From: Trichoplax sp. H2
Lineage: Eukaryota; Placozoa; Uniplacotomia; Trichoplacea
Direction of reading: 5' to 3'
Length of the DNA: 64,000 bases
NCBI GenBank assembly: GCA_003344405.1
Contig: NOWV01000022.1
Span: 248,001 to 312,000, forward strand
Under the pieces are notes generated by a model. The model was given only the letters and a program-made list of their open reading frames with translations. It was not told the DNA's origin and made no database searches. Below are positions 29,001 through 42,261 of this stretch, in pieces. Both the position numbers and the translations under genes were made by a program. Position 1 is the first letter of the stretch, and the number at the start of each line of letters is the position of its first letter.

Positions 29001-29080
29001 GTAGAAATTCCCTTATTAGCAGCTATGAAGATGGTTCAACAGTTTGTACTATTCTATCCGCTAGAAATATATTGGACGTG
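29001..29080 (+). CDS. Isolated exon-like segment, unidentified
   Basis: A pyrimidine-rich acceptor (ATTTTTCAAG) and a consensus donor (GTAAGC) bound an 80-nt open segment. In phase 1 it reads, in part, RNSLISSYEDGSTVCTILS. The residue mix (Gly, Ser, Asp, Thr, Cys) is unlike translated AT-rich spacer. No partner exons were found with certainty and no family was recognised, so this is only a candidate. Confidence 0.25.
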
Positions 29081-31003
29081 GTAAGCCTATGCCTTAAAAT
29101 AATACGAGTGTATGTGATAGTTTTTAATCGTAGCTATAATACTATTAATATTCAATACTAACATATAACACTAACAAAATGAGTAGATTACGATAATGAT
29201 GAATACATCAATCATTAGAAAGTTTCTATTTCATTTATATGCGTTTTAGTATTGCTACTAATAATCTGATATCACTAAGTAAGAAGGCCATTCGATGATT
29301 TATACAAAATGCTAATAATAGATCGAGTACCGTATAGGGACCTGTTAAGAACATCTAAAAAAGCATGAATCAATTATTCAGAGTCTGTTTAGATTGCCCT
29401 GAGTGAAAAGATATTTCTAGATAATGCGACGCTAACAAACCAAAAGAAAACGCAAAATCTGTAACATGCTTCCGTCATTAACATTTCATCGTTCGATAAT
29501 GGTTATACTTAAATACTATCATGGTATGTAATCACTCAGACCTGATGCAAAACTTATTACATCTTCATTATCTTACTATATATAGGCTGATGTATATGGT
29601 TCTAATTAAATCCGGTACTATAGCGATGGCATGATCTATATGAAATTTATAGAAATAGATAATTCTTAACCTGTAGGCCGTAGATATTTCGCGTAGACTC
29701 GCTTGTATTCAACGATCAATAACCGTAAATTTTACCCTGTAAATACTACGGCACCGACCTCTATATGGCATGTTAAAGATTCGTATCGGACATAGTGCTA
29801 TGTCAACTTCATGATGTAATTACTGACTATGATTTCTTCTATTATAATTATCCAAATAGGAATCGAATCTGTTATAGATGGGTCGAAGTCATTACAAACA
29901 TACAAGTATTTCTATAGTACTACGAGCTGTAAGTAAAGTATTAATAGCTCTCATGATCCGTGTAAATCACTATCAGTTATTCGAACTAGCTTTTTCTCCT
30001 CTTTCTCCAATCTATACAGCCACACACTCTAGTCTTACCGTACTGCAACATTCTATAAATAATTCTGTATTGTATTGCGTAAGCAACTGCGAATGTGAAG
30101 AATTAATAAAATGCCCAATCTTCGATATCTAAATCTCTCAACTGAACTGCGCCTATTAATCGTATATTAACTAACCTTATAATAAATCTAGTAATGGAAT
30201 CACATATACAGTATTATAGATATTAGCGTTGCGGTTGAAGATGTGATTCGAGCTATTACTAGAATTATCTTAACATTAGTCTAATCGCATATATTAGGAT
30301 TAGCTTGATACGGTATGCAGCGTGTTTGTATAGGCTATTGAAACAGTAAAAAATAAATTAAATTTAGCTTCCATCATCGATCGGTACATTTGACACTTCC
30401 CCTTAATGTTCAATTAATTATTAAACTCTTGATCATCTGAAGTTGTGACGATAAAATAAATGTTTAATAACAATTGAATTATAATTCAAAGAATATATTG
30501 ATAAATTAATTACCTGTTGTCACCATCATCACTATGCCAGCTATCCTGATAAATTAGTTTACTTTACAATCTTTTGTTATAGTAATCAGAATAGAAATTG
30601 TTAAGGATAAATTTTTTAAGATCACATTGGAATAAATTAATAATAATATCAATCAATGATCTTCATCTTATTCGATATGTCACTCTATAACGTAATAGCA
30701 ACAATTTGGAGGGATTTTATTACGACATCGTAACTGAAACAGAAGGGAAAACCATTAATTATCTTAGGAATGACAATGAAGTAAATTACAATAACATTGA
30801 TTAAATATAGGAAATAAAGAATGGAACTTCTCTATTAAATGGGAGTAAGACATAGTTCTATAAAAGTAGGTGTCATCGTGATGTAGTAGAATCATTAATT
30901 TATCATTTCTTAATTATTTCTAAGTTAGAGTCAATTAAAAGACGCGAATCCAATGATGATAATTAGGTTAATTATCGTGGCAGAAACATCCCTTGTTTAA
31001 TGT

Positions 31004-31162
31004 ATGACGAATGATTTGATTGAAATTCTATTACCAATTTTAGAACAAAAAAGTAATTATCAAATTGAAGCAAGTTTTATAAGTGAAATAGATAATTTAA
31101 CGCTATTAAATAGAATAATCGTTCTAGCTAACGAAATATTAGTCTTTTTTAGTAATCATTAA
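31004..31162 (+). CDS. 52-codon ATG-to-stop open frame, unidentified
   Basis: The frame reads MTNDLIEILLPILEQK at the start and is predicted to be almost wholly amphipathic helix (Leu, Ile, Glu, Asn rich). No signal peptide, domain or splice partner was seen. It may be a chance frame or a relic exon. Confidence 0.2.
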   Translation: MTNDLIEILLPILEQKSNYQIEASFISEIDNLTLLNRIIVLANEILVFFSNH

Positions 31163-31224
31163 TAAGACGAAAAAACGTTATGTACATGAAATTGAATAGG
31201 AGCGAAGATTAAATTGATTAAATC

Positions 31225-31260
31225 TTGATTGATTGATTGATTGATTGATTGACTGATTGA
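31225..31260. repeat. (GATT)n microsatellite
   Basis: About eight GATT/TTGA units occur with one interruption (GACT) near the right end. Confidence 0.9.
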
Positions 31261-34200
31261 ACTAAGATAAATGAATACATTACCTATTATCTATTCATAA
31301 TTTATAATTCATCCATTTGAATGGCTAAGTTAGTCGGGATAGTAATCACCATCATTTTATAATATTAAGAACGATATGAAAGAAAACAGATCGAGCTAAT
31401 AAAGAGAATGTTTTAAAAGCTTATAGGTTTATAATTCTACCCTACCAACATTAAATTAGCTTTCATAGGTTATACAATTTTATCTATCGATTAATCTAGT
31501 TGTAGCTACTGTATAAAATAGGATTAAACGAATTCATCTTAATTCAATCATTTTAATAATAATAATCTCGGCAATGCACGATTACATTACTAGTTATACC
31601 GGTTTACTACTGAGAATTTTTTACTCTCTTTGATTGATAGATTCAAGAATAATATAGCTAGGCGGAACGCTAATAATGAATTACATGTCTATCAAGTATC
31701 ATGACGGATCTCAACTATCTTTGTTTAATTCTTGGGAAGATATTAGTTTCTTTAATTAATCTACTGAATAGTAATTGTAATACAAATTCAGATTTGAACG
31801 AAAGGTAGCTACAGATAGGGAGAAAGGAAGTCGTCCTGCAATGATCATTAACTCGATACAGTGCTAAATCTTTTTTTATTAAGTACTGAACTATAATAGA
31901 TAGATTATACTTTCACGTGCTCACTAAATTTCCTATCTTTTAATGAGGTAGAAGTTAAGCATGGCAGAAAGTCATGCTCGAAAATACCATTAACTCAGCA
32001 GATGAACTTTTTCCCTCCTTTTAATTCTTTATCATCAAATATTGCATCTATCTTTATTTATAAATCACTTCAAAAGTTAGCCATGTTAAACAAATTGCAT
32101 AAATGATTGCAAATTAGTGATATAATTAATTAATGATTAATATTAATGATTTTAATATTTCCGTCTTTATACACGCTTCAATATGAGCACATTAAGATTA
32201 TACATTACTCGATGTTTGCTGTCGACTCTTCAATGACGGAATGGGTTTAATGCTGCCTTGCATAGCTATTGAAAGGGAATAAATGGATTATCCGATCTAT
32301 TCCGTCTTGTTTGATTAATCATTAGCCATAGTGTACTTATCCATTCAGTTTGTTGTAATAGAATCTCCATGGCTTAGTTGTATTAGTTTTAATAATAAAG
32401 CTGACTGCAGTAAGTTCCGTTGTAAATGTTGAAAGAACGTTAATCTACACAGATGATAGCTGTCAAATTGATTGAGGTTTTTGACAGTTCATTTTTAAGA
32501 ACTGTACTATTAAATTATAGAATAAATAGATCGACAGACGACTCTCTTTTTTCTCCATATTAAATAGTTTAGAGTGATATGTTTGTTAAGTCTATTTGTT
32601 GTACTTAAATTATATCTACTTCAAGTTGACATTATCTTAGTATACAATACAAAGTTAATCCGTGAAGGCCATCCAACCCAATACAATCGATCGAATTTAA
32701 TCCGAGCTATGTTTATAACAGTCATTATTTTCTCTGTGGCGCTACCGTAAACGGTAACCTGATGTTATTAACTATGCGTTACATTCTATCTATGATAGGC
32801 TTATGCTTTCCGGTTTGGACTAAAGGTTGGGAATAAGACCTTTTTTCTCAATAAAATTTTTAACGTTGAGTAATTTTATGTTAAACGATAGCAGATTTAA
32901 TGCATTCGTTTTCTCCTCCCATTCCTCTTGAGGGAAGTAATTCGTTCAGGAATAAGATTTTGAAATAAACGTAAATAAAATAGGTAAGTTCAATTTTACA
33001 CCATTAACAAACGCCAAAGTCAATATACTATCAGAGGTATTTAGACAGCTATGCTGTTATCATGTTAATTATAAAATTTTACTGAGTAATAACTCATGAA
33101 GAAAGAAGTTATTAAACGAGCTAATCAATAGTTTTAATCAACCATAAAGCATAAACTGTTGCTAGTAACTACCGTAGAAAGAGCATACGGATCATTCATA
33201 AGTAACTTTATCGGATAAGTATTTTTACTTATGCAGGGGTAGAGTGAAGAGATTATTAATCTAATGTATAGAATAAGGTCATAAATTGCAAATGAGTTTT
33301 TAATTACGTAAGGTTAACCAGTAAAATGTCATCTAACACAATTCATCGATAAACTCATGTAAGCAATCTTATTCAAGAATTAAACATTATATCATACTTG
33401 CCATAAGATTGATCAAAGTATAAGTTCCTTTTGATTAGTATGGTATCATTAATACTTGGTTTTAAATTTTCATGCCACTCTTTTTAAATCATGGAAAGAG
33501 CGACAATATTGTTAATAAGTAGAATATAGCAGTAAGGGTGATAAATTTTATATCTATAATAAAATCAAAACTCTTACTGTTGAGTAAGAGGATCTTGATT
33601 GAGGTGTAACTAACGCTCTACTTGGCCTATCGATTAATTAAAATGTTTATTTTTTGCACTATTGGCCAATAATTGATTGATGAGATATCATAGGAATGGC
33701 GTGAAGGTTTACAGTAAATCAAGAATATTGTTTAATTATAATTATTGATTTATTAAACTTAAGCCATAATTATGCATCATCTTGATTAATCTTAGTACTG
33801 TATTATATTGATTTTTTTCTAGCAATATTAAACATCTGTCTATGAAAAGTAATTGAAGAGGTATGGAAGAAAATATTATATCTAGAACATCACTCTAACT
33901 TATTAAAACTAGCTAGTTTCAATACATCATGACTGCAATTAATGTCGACAGAATCAAAGCATTTGTAAGAGGAAGAGAGTTAAATAAAAGATAGTTATAA
34001 TCATAAAAGGAGGTATAGAAATTGGTAAAATACCGTAATTAATCTATATGTTGTCCTATTACTTGCAATGTTCAAAGGACTGATCTATATTTTAAACTGG
34101 ATTATAATGGTTACTGAACATTGATGATAACAGAGGTAATTATCATCAGCAAATGGAATTCAAATCTAATTGAAGACTATACTTTATCGCTGCATTGTCT

Positions 34201-34575
34201 TAACTTATGGCTTTGCTTGATTATATTGAGGACTATGTGCATTGAAAAATGGTCGATGGGCATGAAATTAATTTCGAGGGATGGACAGCTTCTACACATT
34301 GCGTTACAATTGACATCTGTCTGATAGTTATGACGGTAACTCTGCAAACACCCACACACACTCATGGCAATTAATATAGAAAAAATTCTATTTCAAATAA
34401 GATTAGGCCCAGCACTACATGCAATCACATAGAATGAATATTTCCATCATTATCACGATGATATTTTAAAATCCTTATGGACATTGAATGATCTATACTG
34501 TTTAAAGGGTTTAGCACAGCTATTCGCGTGTAAAAATATGAGACGCTCAGCCTAAGTTATATTTTAAAACGGCTA

Positions 34576-34950
34576 TTGAAATATTGATATCTTGGAGGGA
34601 CTGTTATACAATCTGCTATCTTTCCTCACCACCTCCCCCACAGATAATTTATATGAGTCATTTTATCTATCTTATCTTCATTGTATAACATTAATCGGAT
34701 CAATTTATAGATAATAGCTCTCCATATTATCACTAGCGATCGCCTAAAAAATATTAAGATATCAACATTAGTTCATCTTCAGGCACATTCTAAACTATTT
34801 ACTTTAGTTAGTATAATATCGATATCTTGGATATGCTATTTGATACAATCTGCTGTCTTTCCCCACCTCCTCTGCGTCTTTATTTCTATAAAAGTCTCTT
34901 CTGTCAATCTTACTTCAATATTGTATCAATTTAATCATTTCAGATTTGAC
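34576..34950. repeat. Diverged duplication, spacing about 240 bp
   Basis: Copy A (about 34576-34710) and copy B (about 34815-34945) share GATATCTTGGA, ATACAATCTGCT-TCTTTCC, CACCTCC, and then TCTTA-CTTCA-TATTGTAT with ATCAATTTA. The order is kept and the sequences are moderately diverged. Confidence 0.65.
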
Positions 34951-37900
34951 ATAAGGCTTATCAAGCTAGTACTAGTAATCACTTCTTTCAGCATAATCTA
35001 TTATTACTTTTAAATTCATCGCAAATTGTATAACAATTTTCTCAAAATTAGCATCATTTTGTCAGTAATTAGTAAATTTCAACCAACCTGATAGTTACTA
35101 AGCTAAGAATATTAAAATACATACAGATTACGATGTATATACAAGTTACGAAAATGATCATTTAGACTATATGCCATTTCTTGTATGGTACGAAGTAGCA
35201 GATGTCGAGAGTTTGTGGTGATAAGTCAATTCTTAAGTTAAATAATTAAATAATCATAAGGAAAGATGTTGAAATCATTTAAGAATAAACAAAAGAAAAG
35301 GATTATACTATATTGACTTTACTTGATTGATTGATTGATAGGTGTATTGAAAGCTGTAGTATTACTGTTGACAGTGCTAAAAAATGAGGTAAAATAGGAA
35401 ATCGATCTCGTACGATATCGCGCTATTATTAATCACTGTATACTGTCAATTTAGTCTATATATATCACAAATATGCACAGTCGTATAGTATCTTTCAAGT
35501 AGAATAATCAAGACAGATTGTACTTTAATGATTAGAGCTATATGTTACCAGTAAAATATTAGATGATAAGATACGATAAGCTTTTTAGGTTAAATAATGA
35601 TTAAATTTCAGTAAGATCCGTGTATACTTTGTACCTACTGTGGTCATTAATTAGAGCCAGGTTGCTCATATGTCAAATCCCGGCTTATTTTGGTTTATTG
35701 AACATCGTGCATAAAAAATTACATCACTTTAGCATTAAGTATGGAAAATGTAGATAGATGTATCGATATATTCGTGAATAAGAAACCGTCATAGCTAATC
35801 TGAAATCATAATTAAATCGCTATTTAGGTAGGCAATAAATCTATTAGATAGGATAATAATTTACTAATCGATAATAAGTTAATAACTATTTTGTCATTTG
35901 ATTAAATTTGATCGGCAACGTTATTTACTCATCTGATCGCATGATTGAGGAGTACCAACTACTAATGATCCAATAATGACGTAGAGCCTGTTATCTGATC
36001 TGTCAATCAAATTGATTAGGAATAATTAATTTAAATGCAATAAAACATATTGACTCATTTTCTATTGTTTTCCTATTGCTGTTTGCTCTTATTATATCAG
36101 ATCAGAATAGTTATACAATCTTTTCATAATTATATTGAATTTGAGATAGATTAATGATAAAATAAAGTAAGCAAGGAAAAAAATAGATAGCATTCGACAG
36201 CATTAGGATTGCTATTTTACCAGATGTCAGTCTTGAAGCGTTATCGATAGCTCAAGACTATTTTATTAAACGATGAACTTATTCTCATCTTACCATTTAG
36301 CAATATAATTTTGTCTTTATTTAGTCTATAAACAAAATTAAATTACTTGAACATAGATTATAAAATGTATTCGTTAAGACAGAATTGAAGGGTTGATTAT
36401 GATGATGATACCTGCACAGTTGTTGTTATTTATCCAAATCGATCATTTTCTACGCTGATCTGATTTATACTAATGCTGACTACATACGCCATAGTTTTAA
36501 TATAAAATAAGACATTGAATCTAGCAATCATGCGAATAATAATCAAACCTTACATGAACAATCTAATCTGCATCGGCATTTTGCTTGCATCGTTTTAGTT
36601 TACCATATCAAAATCAAATACTAGTATGTGAATTAGCTATCACGTTTATTATCAATACTCGTTGATATACATCAGCAATCTAAAATCTACAGATTGATAT
36701 AAAATCTTCAAAATAATTTGCAGAAGTGTTGCCAGTATATAATCATTGTCTTTTGAAATACCATATGTCATCACTTCATAGACTTAATCGATCGATTACT
36801 ATATGTCCAAAGTTAGAATAAATTATAATAATCTGTGTTCTAAATTCCCCTATTTGACCTAGCTTGTACCATAAGCTATAACCGAAACACGGATATGGTT
36901 CTCAAGGAATGCAATTAGACAGTAGAGAATACAGAGAGCTCTTAAGTCTTATTTTTAACGAATACAGTCATACTATGGTTACATCTAAATATAATACTGC
37001 TAGTCAATCGGGGCTACACTGAAGGAATAATACATATAATTTTATACTGTAGCTTCTATTTCAATGGAAATAACTAGTAACATCCATAATATTTAAATTA
37101 AATTGGAATCAACATATAGCGGACTTTATGCCAAGATGCAATAAATGATCAGGCTTTTCTTTGATTTAGAACTAAAATCAGTTAAAGAGAAGAGGATAAA
37201 ATGGAATGGGATGGGTAGATTAATAGGGGTTAATTTCGTAGATGTTACTATAGCGTTTCTTGAAATCACTTAATTACAACTGAACAATAACAATAATAAG
37301 ATAAGATCTTTGTAAATAATCCAACATCAAGTCTTTCCAGCATTTAACTCAAACTACGTATGTCAATGATGTTTTTATTAACATTAATGGAACCGGTGTG
37401 CCGAAAAAATTACCGTTTGTTAAATATTAGATCGCTACACTAATAAACAACAAATACAATAGCCACGGGCAATAAAAATCACATTTGTTACAAGTTAACC
37501 CGTGAACTACGTAAATGAAATTAGCCAAAATTACATATCTCGTTTGTAGAGTAGTAAACAAGATACATATTTAGTATGTCTCCAATGTTCAATAAATTTA
37601 TTGAAGTCAATATTAGTAATAACTATTAATTCATATGAAGGAAACGACTTTAATTAATATAGGATTATTAGAATTATTGTTTACGAAATCGAAGTGACTA
37701 TGTATGTAATTATTTTCACTGTACCTCTTAGTCTAATTTTATAGATTTCTCCATCATTTTAATATTGCATTCATACGTTAAAATGCCTAACTAATACAGA
37801 TTAGATACTTCGGTAAGGGCTAGTTGCTAATTATAATCGAATTTAAGAACAGATTGTAGTAGGTTCATGATAAGATACGTTGTAAATACATTGACATATA

Positions 37901-38463
37901 CAATATCAGTTATTTTGGTAGATCTGACCATTAGTTGGTACGTCGATCAACATAGACGGATATACTTTTGTAAATTAAGCTAGCGATCTAGTCCTAACTA
38001 AAGTCGTAATTAATCTATTCTCTATTACTGGTAACTCCTAAATTTTAGTTCTTTGATTGCATCTTAATCTTAAACATATGTACGATACAAAACTTATAAG
38101 AAGTATTTCTTATCATTTCTATAACGCAATTTTGGGTTTTTAAAACAAAATCAATAAATTCAATAGCGCTAAATCAATAGCCATTATTACTAATCTATTT
38201 AGTTATCATGCATCATTACAGTGTGATGAAGGAATAAATAAAATAAAATTTTTATCTTTATACATATTTTTACAGAGTATATGCAAGAATTATCGTGTTA
38301 AGCGGTAGAAAAGGTAATGATTGCGTTTTTAACAATATTTTCTTAACTTTTGATAACGTGAATTTTACGAAAAGCCTACTATTTTCTTGATAGCCCAGTC
38401 CATAGTTTTGGAATAAGTATCGACGTGAGGTTCAACACTTATTTATATAATAAACAATAGCTG

Positions 38464-38676
38464 ATGTCTATAAATGATTGTCAACAATTGTGCGACAATT
38501 TTGAAAACAACATCGCAGTTATTGATCCACTGAAATCACAGCAAAATAGTAAATTTAAAATTGATCTAGAACTAAAAATATTAGATAGCGTATCGTCTGA
38601 GGTAATATATTACGAGTTAAAATTATTACCTAAAAGTCAAATGGACCGTATAATTGCATATAAATTAGATAATTAA
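38464..38676 (+). CDS. 70-aa open frame, unidentified
   Basis: An ATG-to-TAA frame reads MSINDCQQLCDNFENN at the start and ends YKLDN. Composition is mixed, with Asp, Glu, Lys and Ser spread through it, and looks more protein-like than neighbouring frames. No signal peptide, membrane segment or known motif is visible. There is no neighbouring gene to give context. Low confidence that it is expressed. Confidence 0.2.
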   Translation: MSINDCQQLCDNFENNIAVIDPLKSQQNSKFKIDLELKILDSVSSEVIYYELKLLPKSQMDRIIAYKLDN

Positions 38677-41600
38677 ATTGATTCTGTAATATAGATGAGA
38701 CTTTGTATATGAAAATATTAACAATATTAACAACTACCATATGATTCTGAAATAGTATTTGATTTTATTGATATCAATGGATAGAGGGAAAATATTGTTC
38801 AGGTACATTGTTAGTATGCGTATTGGACATAATTTCATGCTGATAGAGTAGTCATTGCAGTGGAAGTTTAACATGATATATCATACTCTAGAGTATAGAG
38901 TTATTTAAGAGTATCGAAAGGGGTAGCTTGTATAATACTTTTATCTGGAGTCTTTAAAGTAGCAAGATAGCACTAATACAGTGGCTAAAACAAGAAATGG
39001 TGTTAACTATATTTTTATTTATATGATTGATGATGATAATGGATAACAAAATTATAAATCTCGGGTACAAGTCATCTTCAAGTTAAGTTTTTTGGGAAAA
39101 AATCATGGACATATAATACTCATTTCTGTTATGTTATTTAACAGATCTACTTGATTTTTGAGCCAGCAGTAGCTTTTTCTTTGATCATCAGATCATCTAC
39201 AAATACAAAGTTGTGATCTAATAATATCCCTAGAATCAGTAGTGATCTAATCAATCATACCATATTTCATCTATTCGAAATCGAAAGTGTGAGAATAGCA
39301 ACAAATTATTTAGAAATATTATGTTGATATGATATTAAATGCTGCTTAATATGATAATGCTTATTCATTAGAGTCGATGATATTTCCTATTAATTTTCTG
39401 CTGTAGTTAAGAAAAACACAATATAACATTTGGCTAAATTGGTTGTCCAATAAATCATTACGATACTATTGGGCAATTGAGATCCAAAGCAAGTAGTTGC
39501 GTGGCAACAGTGTCAGGTTTTTAAGATGATTGTTCTGACCACAGATAACAATAAAAAGCAAATTTTCTATGTCTATGACTGCAATCTTATATATATATAT
39601 ATATAATACGTAGTGATACATGAAATAAAAGCAGAAAATTGATCGTCTTTTAAATTACCTTTATCTATTAACTATTACGTAAAATAATATCCTATAGCTA
39701 ACAGAAGTAAAAATTGATTCTAATATGATATCATTCCAATGGTATAATAGTGAGGTAGAGACACATGTATTGAGAAGGAATGAGAGATGTATAGAAGACG
39801 GAAAGAAGTTGGCAAAATGAGGAATGAGGATATACGAATTTGTAACTATATATATATATGTATATATTGGTTATAAATTTCCGGTAAAAATCGGCGAATA
39901 AAACGTTCATCTATTACATCTATGTAAGTATATCAAGTAAATCATGACAAGTAAAGAATTGAAGATCTTAAAAAATCAATATGTAAAGATTTTTGAATAG
40001 GTAAAGGTGGACAAAAATCGATTTTTATTATTACGTGATTTCTATCATTTTATCTGTAATACCTATATGTCCATACTATGAATTAACAAAATAATACGGG
40101 AAAACGACTTTAAATAGGAACATCCGCGGCTTTCTTTCGAATCTTAATTAGCGTTACTATTAGGCAATTCGTTATAGCTTCTCACTTAAAAATTTGGAGT
40201 AATGACGATATTTAGCCCTGGCGTACCTGGTTGCAGTGTGATATTATCCTGCACAAAGATGAACACACATCGAATTCCATTGTTGGGCAATGTAATTCCA
40301 GTTATTATAATACATCTCGATAGGAGGTTCAAGTTATCGTTAGGATAATAAATACGATACTTGATGATGTATTCTTCGATAGTCTGTGTTTGAAAAGTGA
40401 AATTTTAGACCGAGTGCTTATCATTCTTAAATAATTTTGTATAATTATCATTAGATACCAGCTTAGATGGATATAGGGTAGAGCGTATCGCATAGTAGTA
40501 ATCGGTTGTCGCCAGTGATGTATTGCATGGCTTCACTTCAGAATTATTTCAGATAATTTGTCAATTTATATAGGATAGGATGCTTATAACGGATGGTGTG
40601 AACTTTATTGAGAAAATTATAAATAAAGATGGGGAGCCAGCAGCAAAAATTTCCATCGATACATACTGAGAAGCGGGTAAAGGAAAGATATAGTTCAGTG
40701 TAGATGAGGATCAACTTATTTCCAGGCAATATATATCTTCATGACCAAGGACGAATCTATGACTTGCATACTAAATAAATGAAATTCTTCGTCTTTGAAG
40801 CGCGAATAACAATAAAATTATAATTTTAAAGTCATAATAACTTGAAGGTTCGATCAGTCTGCCAGACCCATTCCACTTCATTTTAAGGCATTAAAATCGC
40901 TATAAATGGATGATATCAGTGTTACGAGTTTGCAATCATATTCTATTCGCTTATGAGAAGTGATCTAATTAGCAAATCATAATCTTCTATAATTATCCAT
41001 TTAATTCCATTGAAATTGGTATAATATAGATATTATAGAAAGGTATACGAGTCTTTGTTGATTGCCTATTGTTATGGAGATCGATAACTGTGCCATTTTG
41101 TATAGAATAAATATTGAGCCCCACATGTATATTCTACTCCTGAAAGTTCGCTTATTCTTTCCTAATGATGTAATCTTGTAGAAAAAAACAGAATCGAATC
41201 TTGCTTATAGCTTGCGTTCGATAAAATCTTTGAAATACATATGCAATATGCTATGAATCATGATTAATTACACAGATCTAGTTGACTAAAGTATCTTCAG
41301 CCATATTAATAGAAATCCGCGTTAGATCTTGAAGTGACATTGTCCTAGATAACTTCTTGACTATAATAACTTAGTGACCAGCGCAAGTATAAAAATAGAG
41401 AAATAATTCTCCTAGGTTCGTGCTTAATTTCTCGTCATCATGATTCTTCCCTTGAACTCGAAAAATGTTTCTATCGCATTATCGGTAGCCTTTATCTTGC
41501 AAGTGTCAATAGTATAAATTGCCATACTTGTAGGTTGTTCATCGAATCTAAATGCTGATTTCTGTAATCTTTTAAAAAGCAAGCGAAATTACCGCATCGA

Positions 41601-42261
41601 TGTTTGTATTAGCTGATTATGTCTTTGCATTAAAATATATATGTTGATAAAATCATCGGGTATACGTTTCTATCGCTGATTAAGACCTTTGTTTTGATTA
41701 TTATTGATAGGTTTGATATTGAGAAATCAAAATATGAATCATTGTGTCTATTTTCAATGCTGATAACTAAATCCATGAGTGCTTTCATTGACTGAAAACT
41801 TAAGCGAAACCGTCTCTTTTATATGCATATTATCAATTCCTACATGATGCCTTGCATTAAAAGTTTACATCTCACTATATAAATACCATTTGCATTTATG
41901 GTAATTACGCAAGAGAAATTGAATCATAGTAACTAAGACAAAATCGGCTATATCTATCCGCTTGATGGTAAAAATGATATTTCCGATTTCTATAGCGGAT
42001 AATTGTCTATATCTTAAAATCCATGTTATGATTGTATCGTTTTTGTAGCTTTTAATCTTAAAATCTGTATCTAAAACTACCATCATACTTTAAAATAAAA
42101 GTTATCATGTTAATATTATAATCAGGCGTAATTTCTTGTTCTAAATAGGAATTACCGTATAATCTCAATATTATTATTATAAGCTGCATATCCTATCAAC
42201 AGTAGGGATACAATAACCAATACGGTAGATATTATTGAAGTGGATATGCAATATGGTGGGA

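Larger units (their letters stand above)
26459..42261. other. 15.8 kb gene desert between UBE3B and FoxA
   Basis: No gene is confidently recognised here. The stretch is very AT-rich with short open frames only. Exon-like fragments include 26892-26948, 29001-29080, 30710-30804, 31004-31162 and 38464-38676 (70 codons, ATG to stop), all on the plus strand and without family match. It also holds microsatellites ((GATT)n at 31225, AT runs at 39589 and 39848) and a diverged duplication at 34576-34950. FoxA ends at its right edge, so this is downstream of FoxA. Confidence 0.6.
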
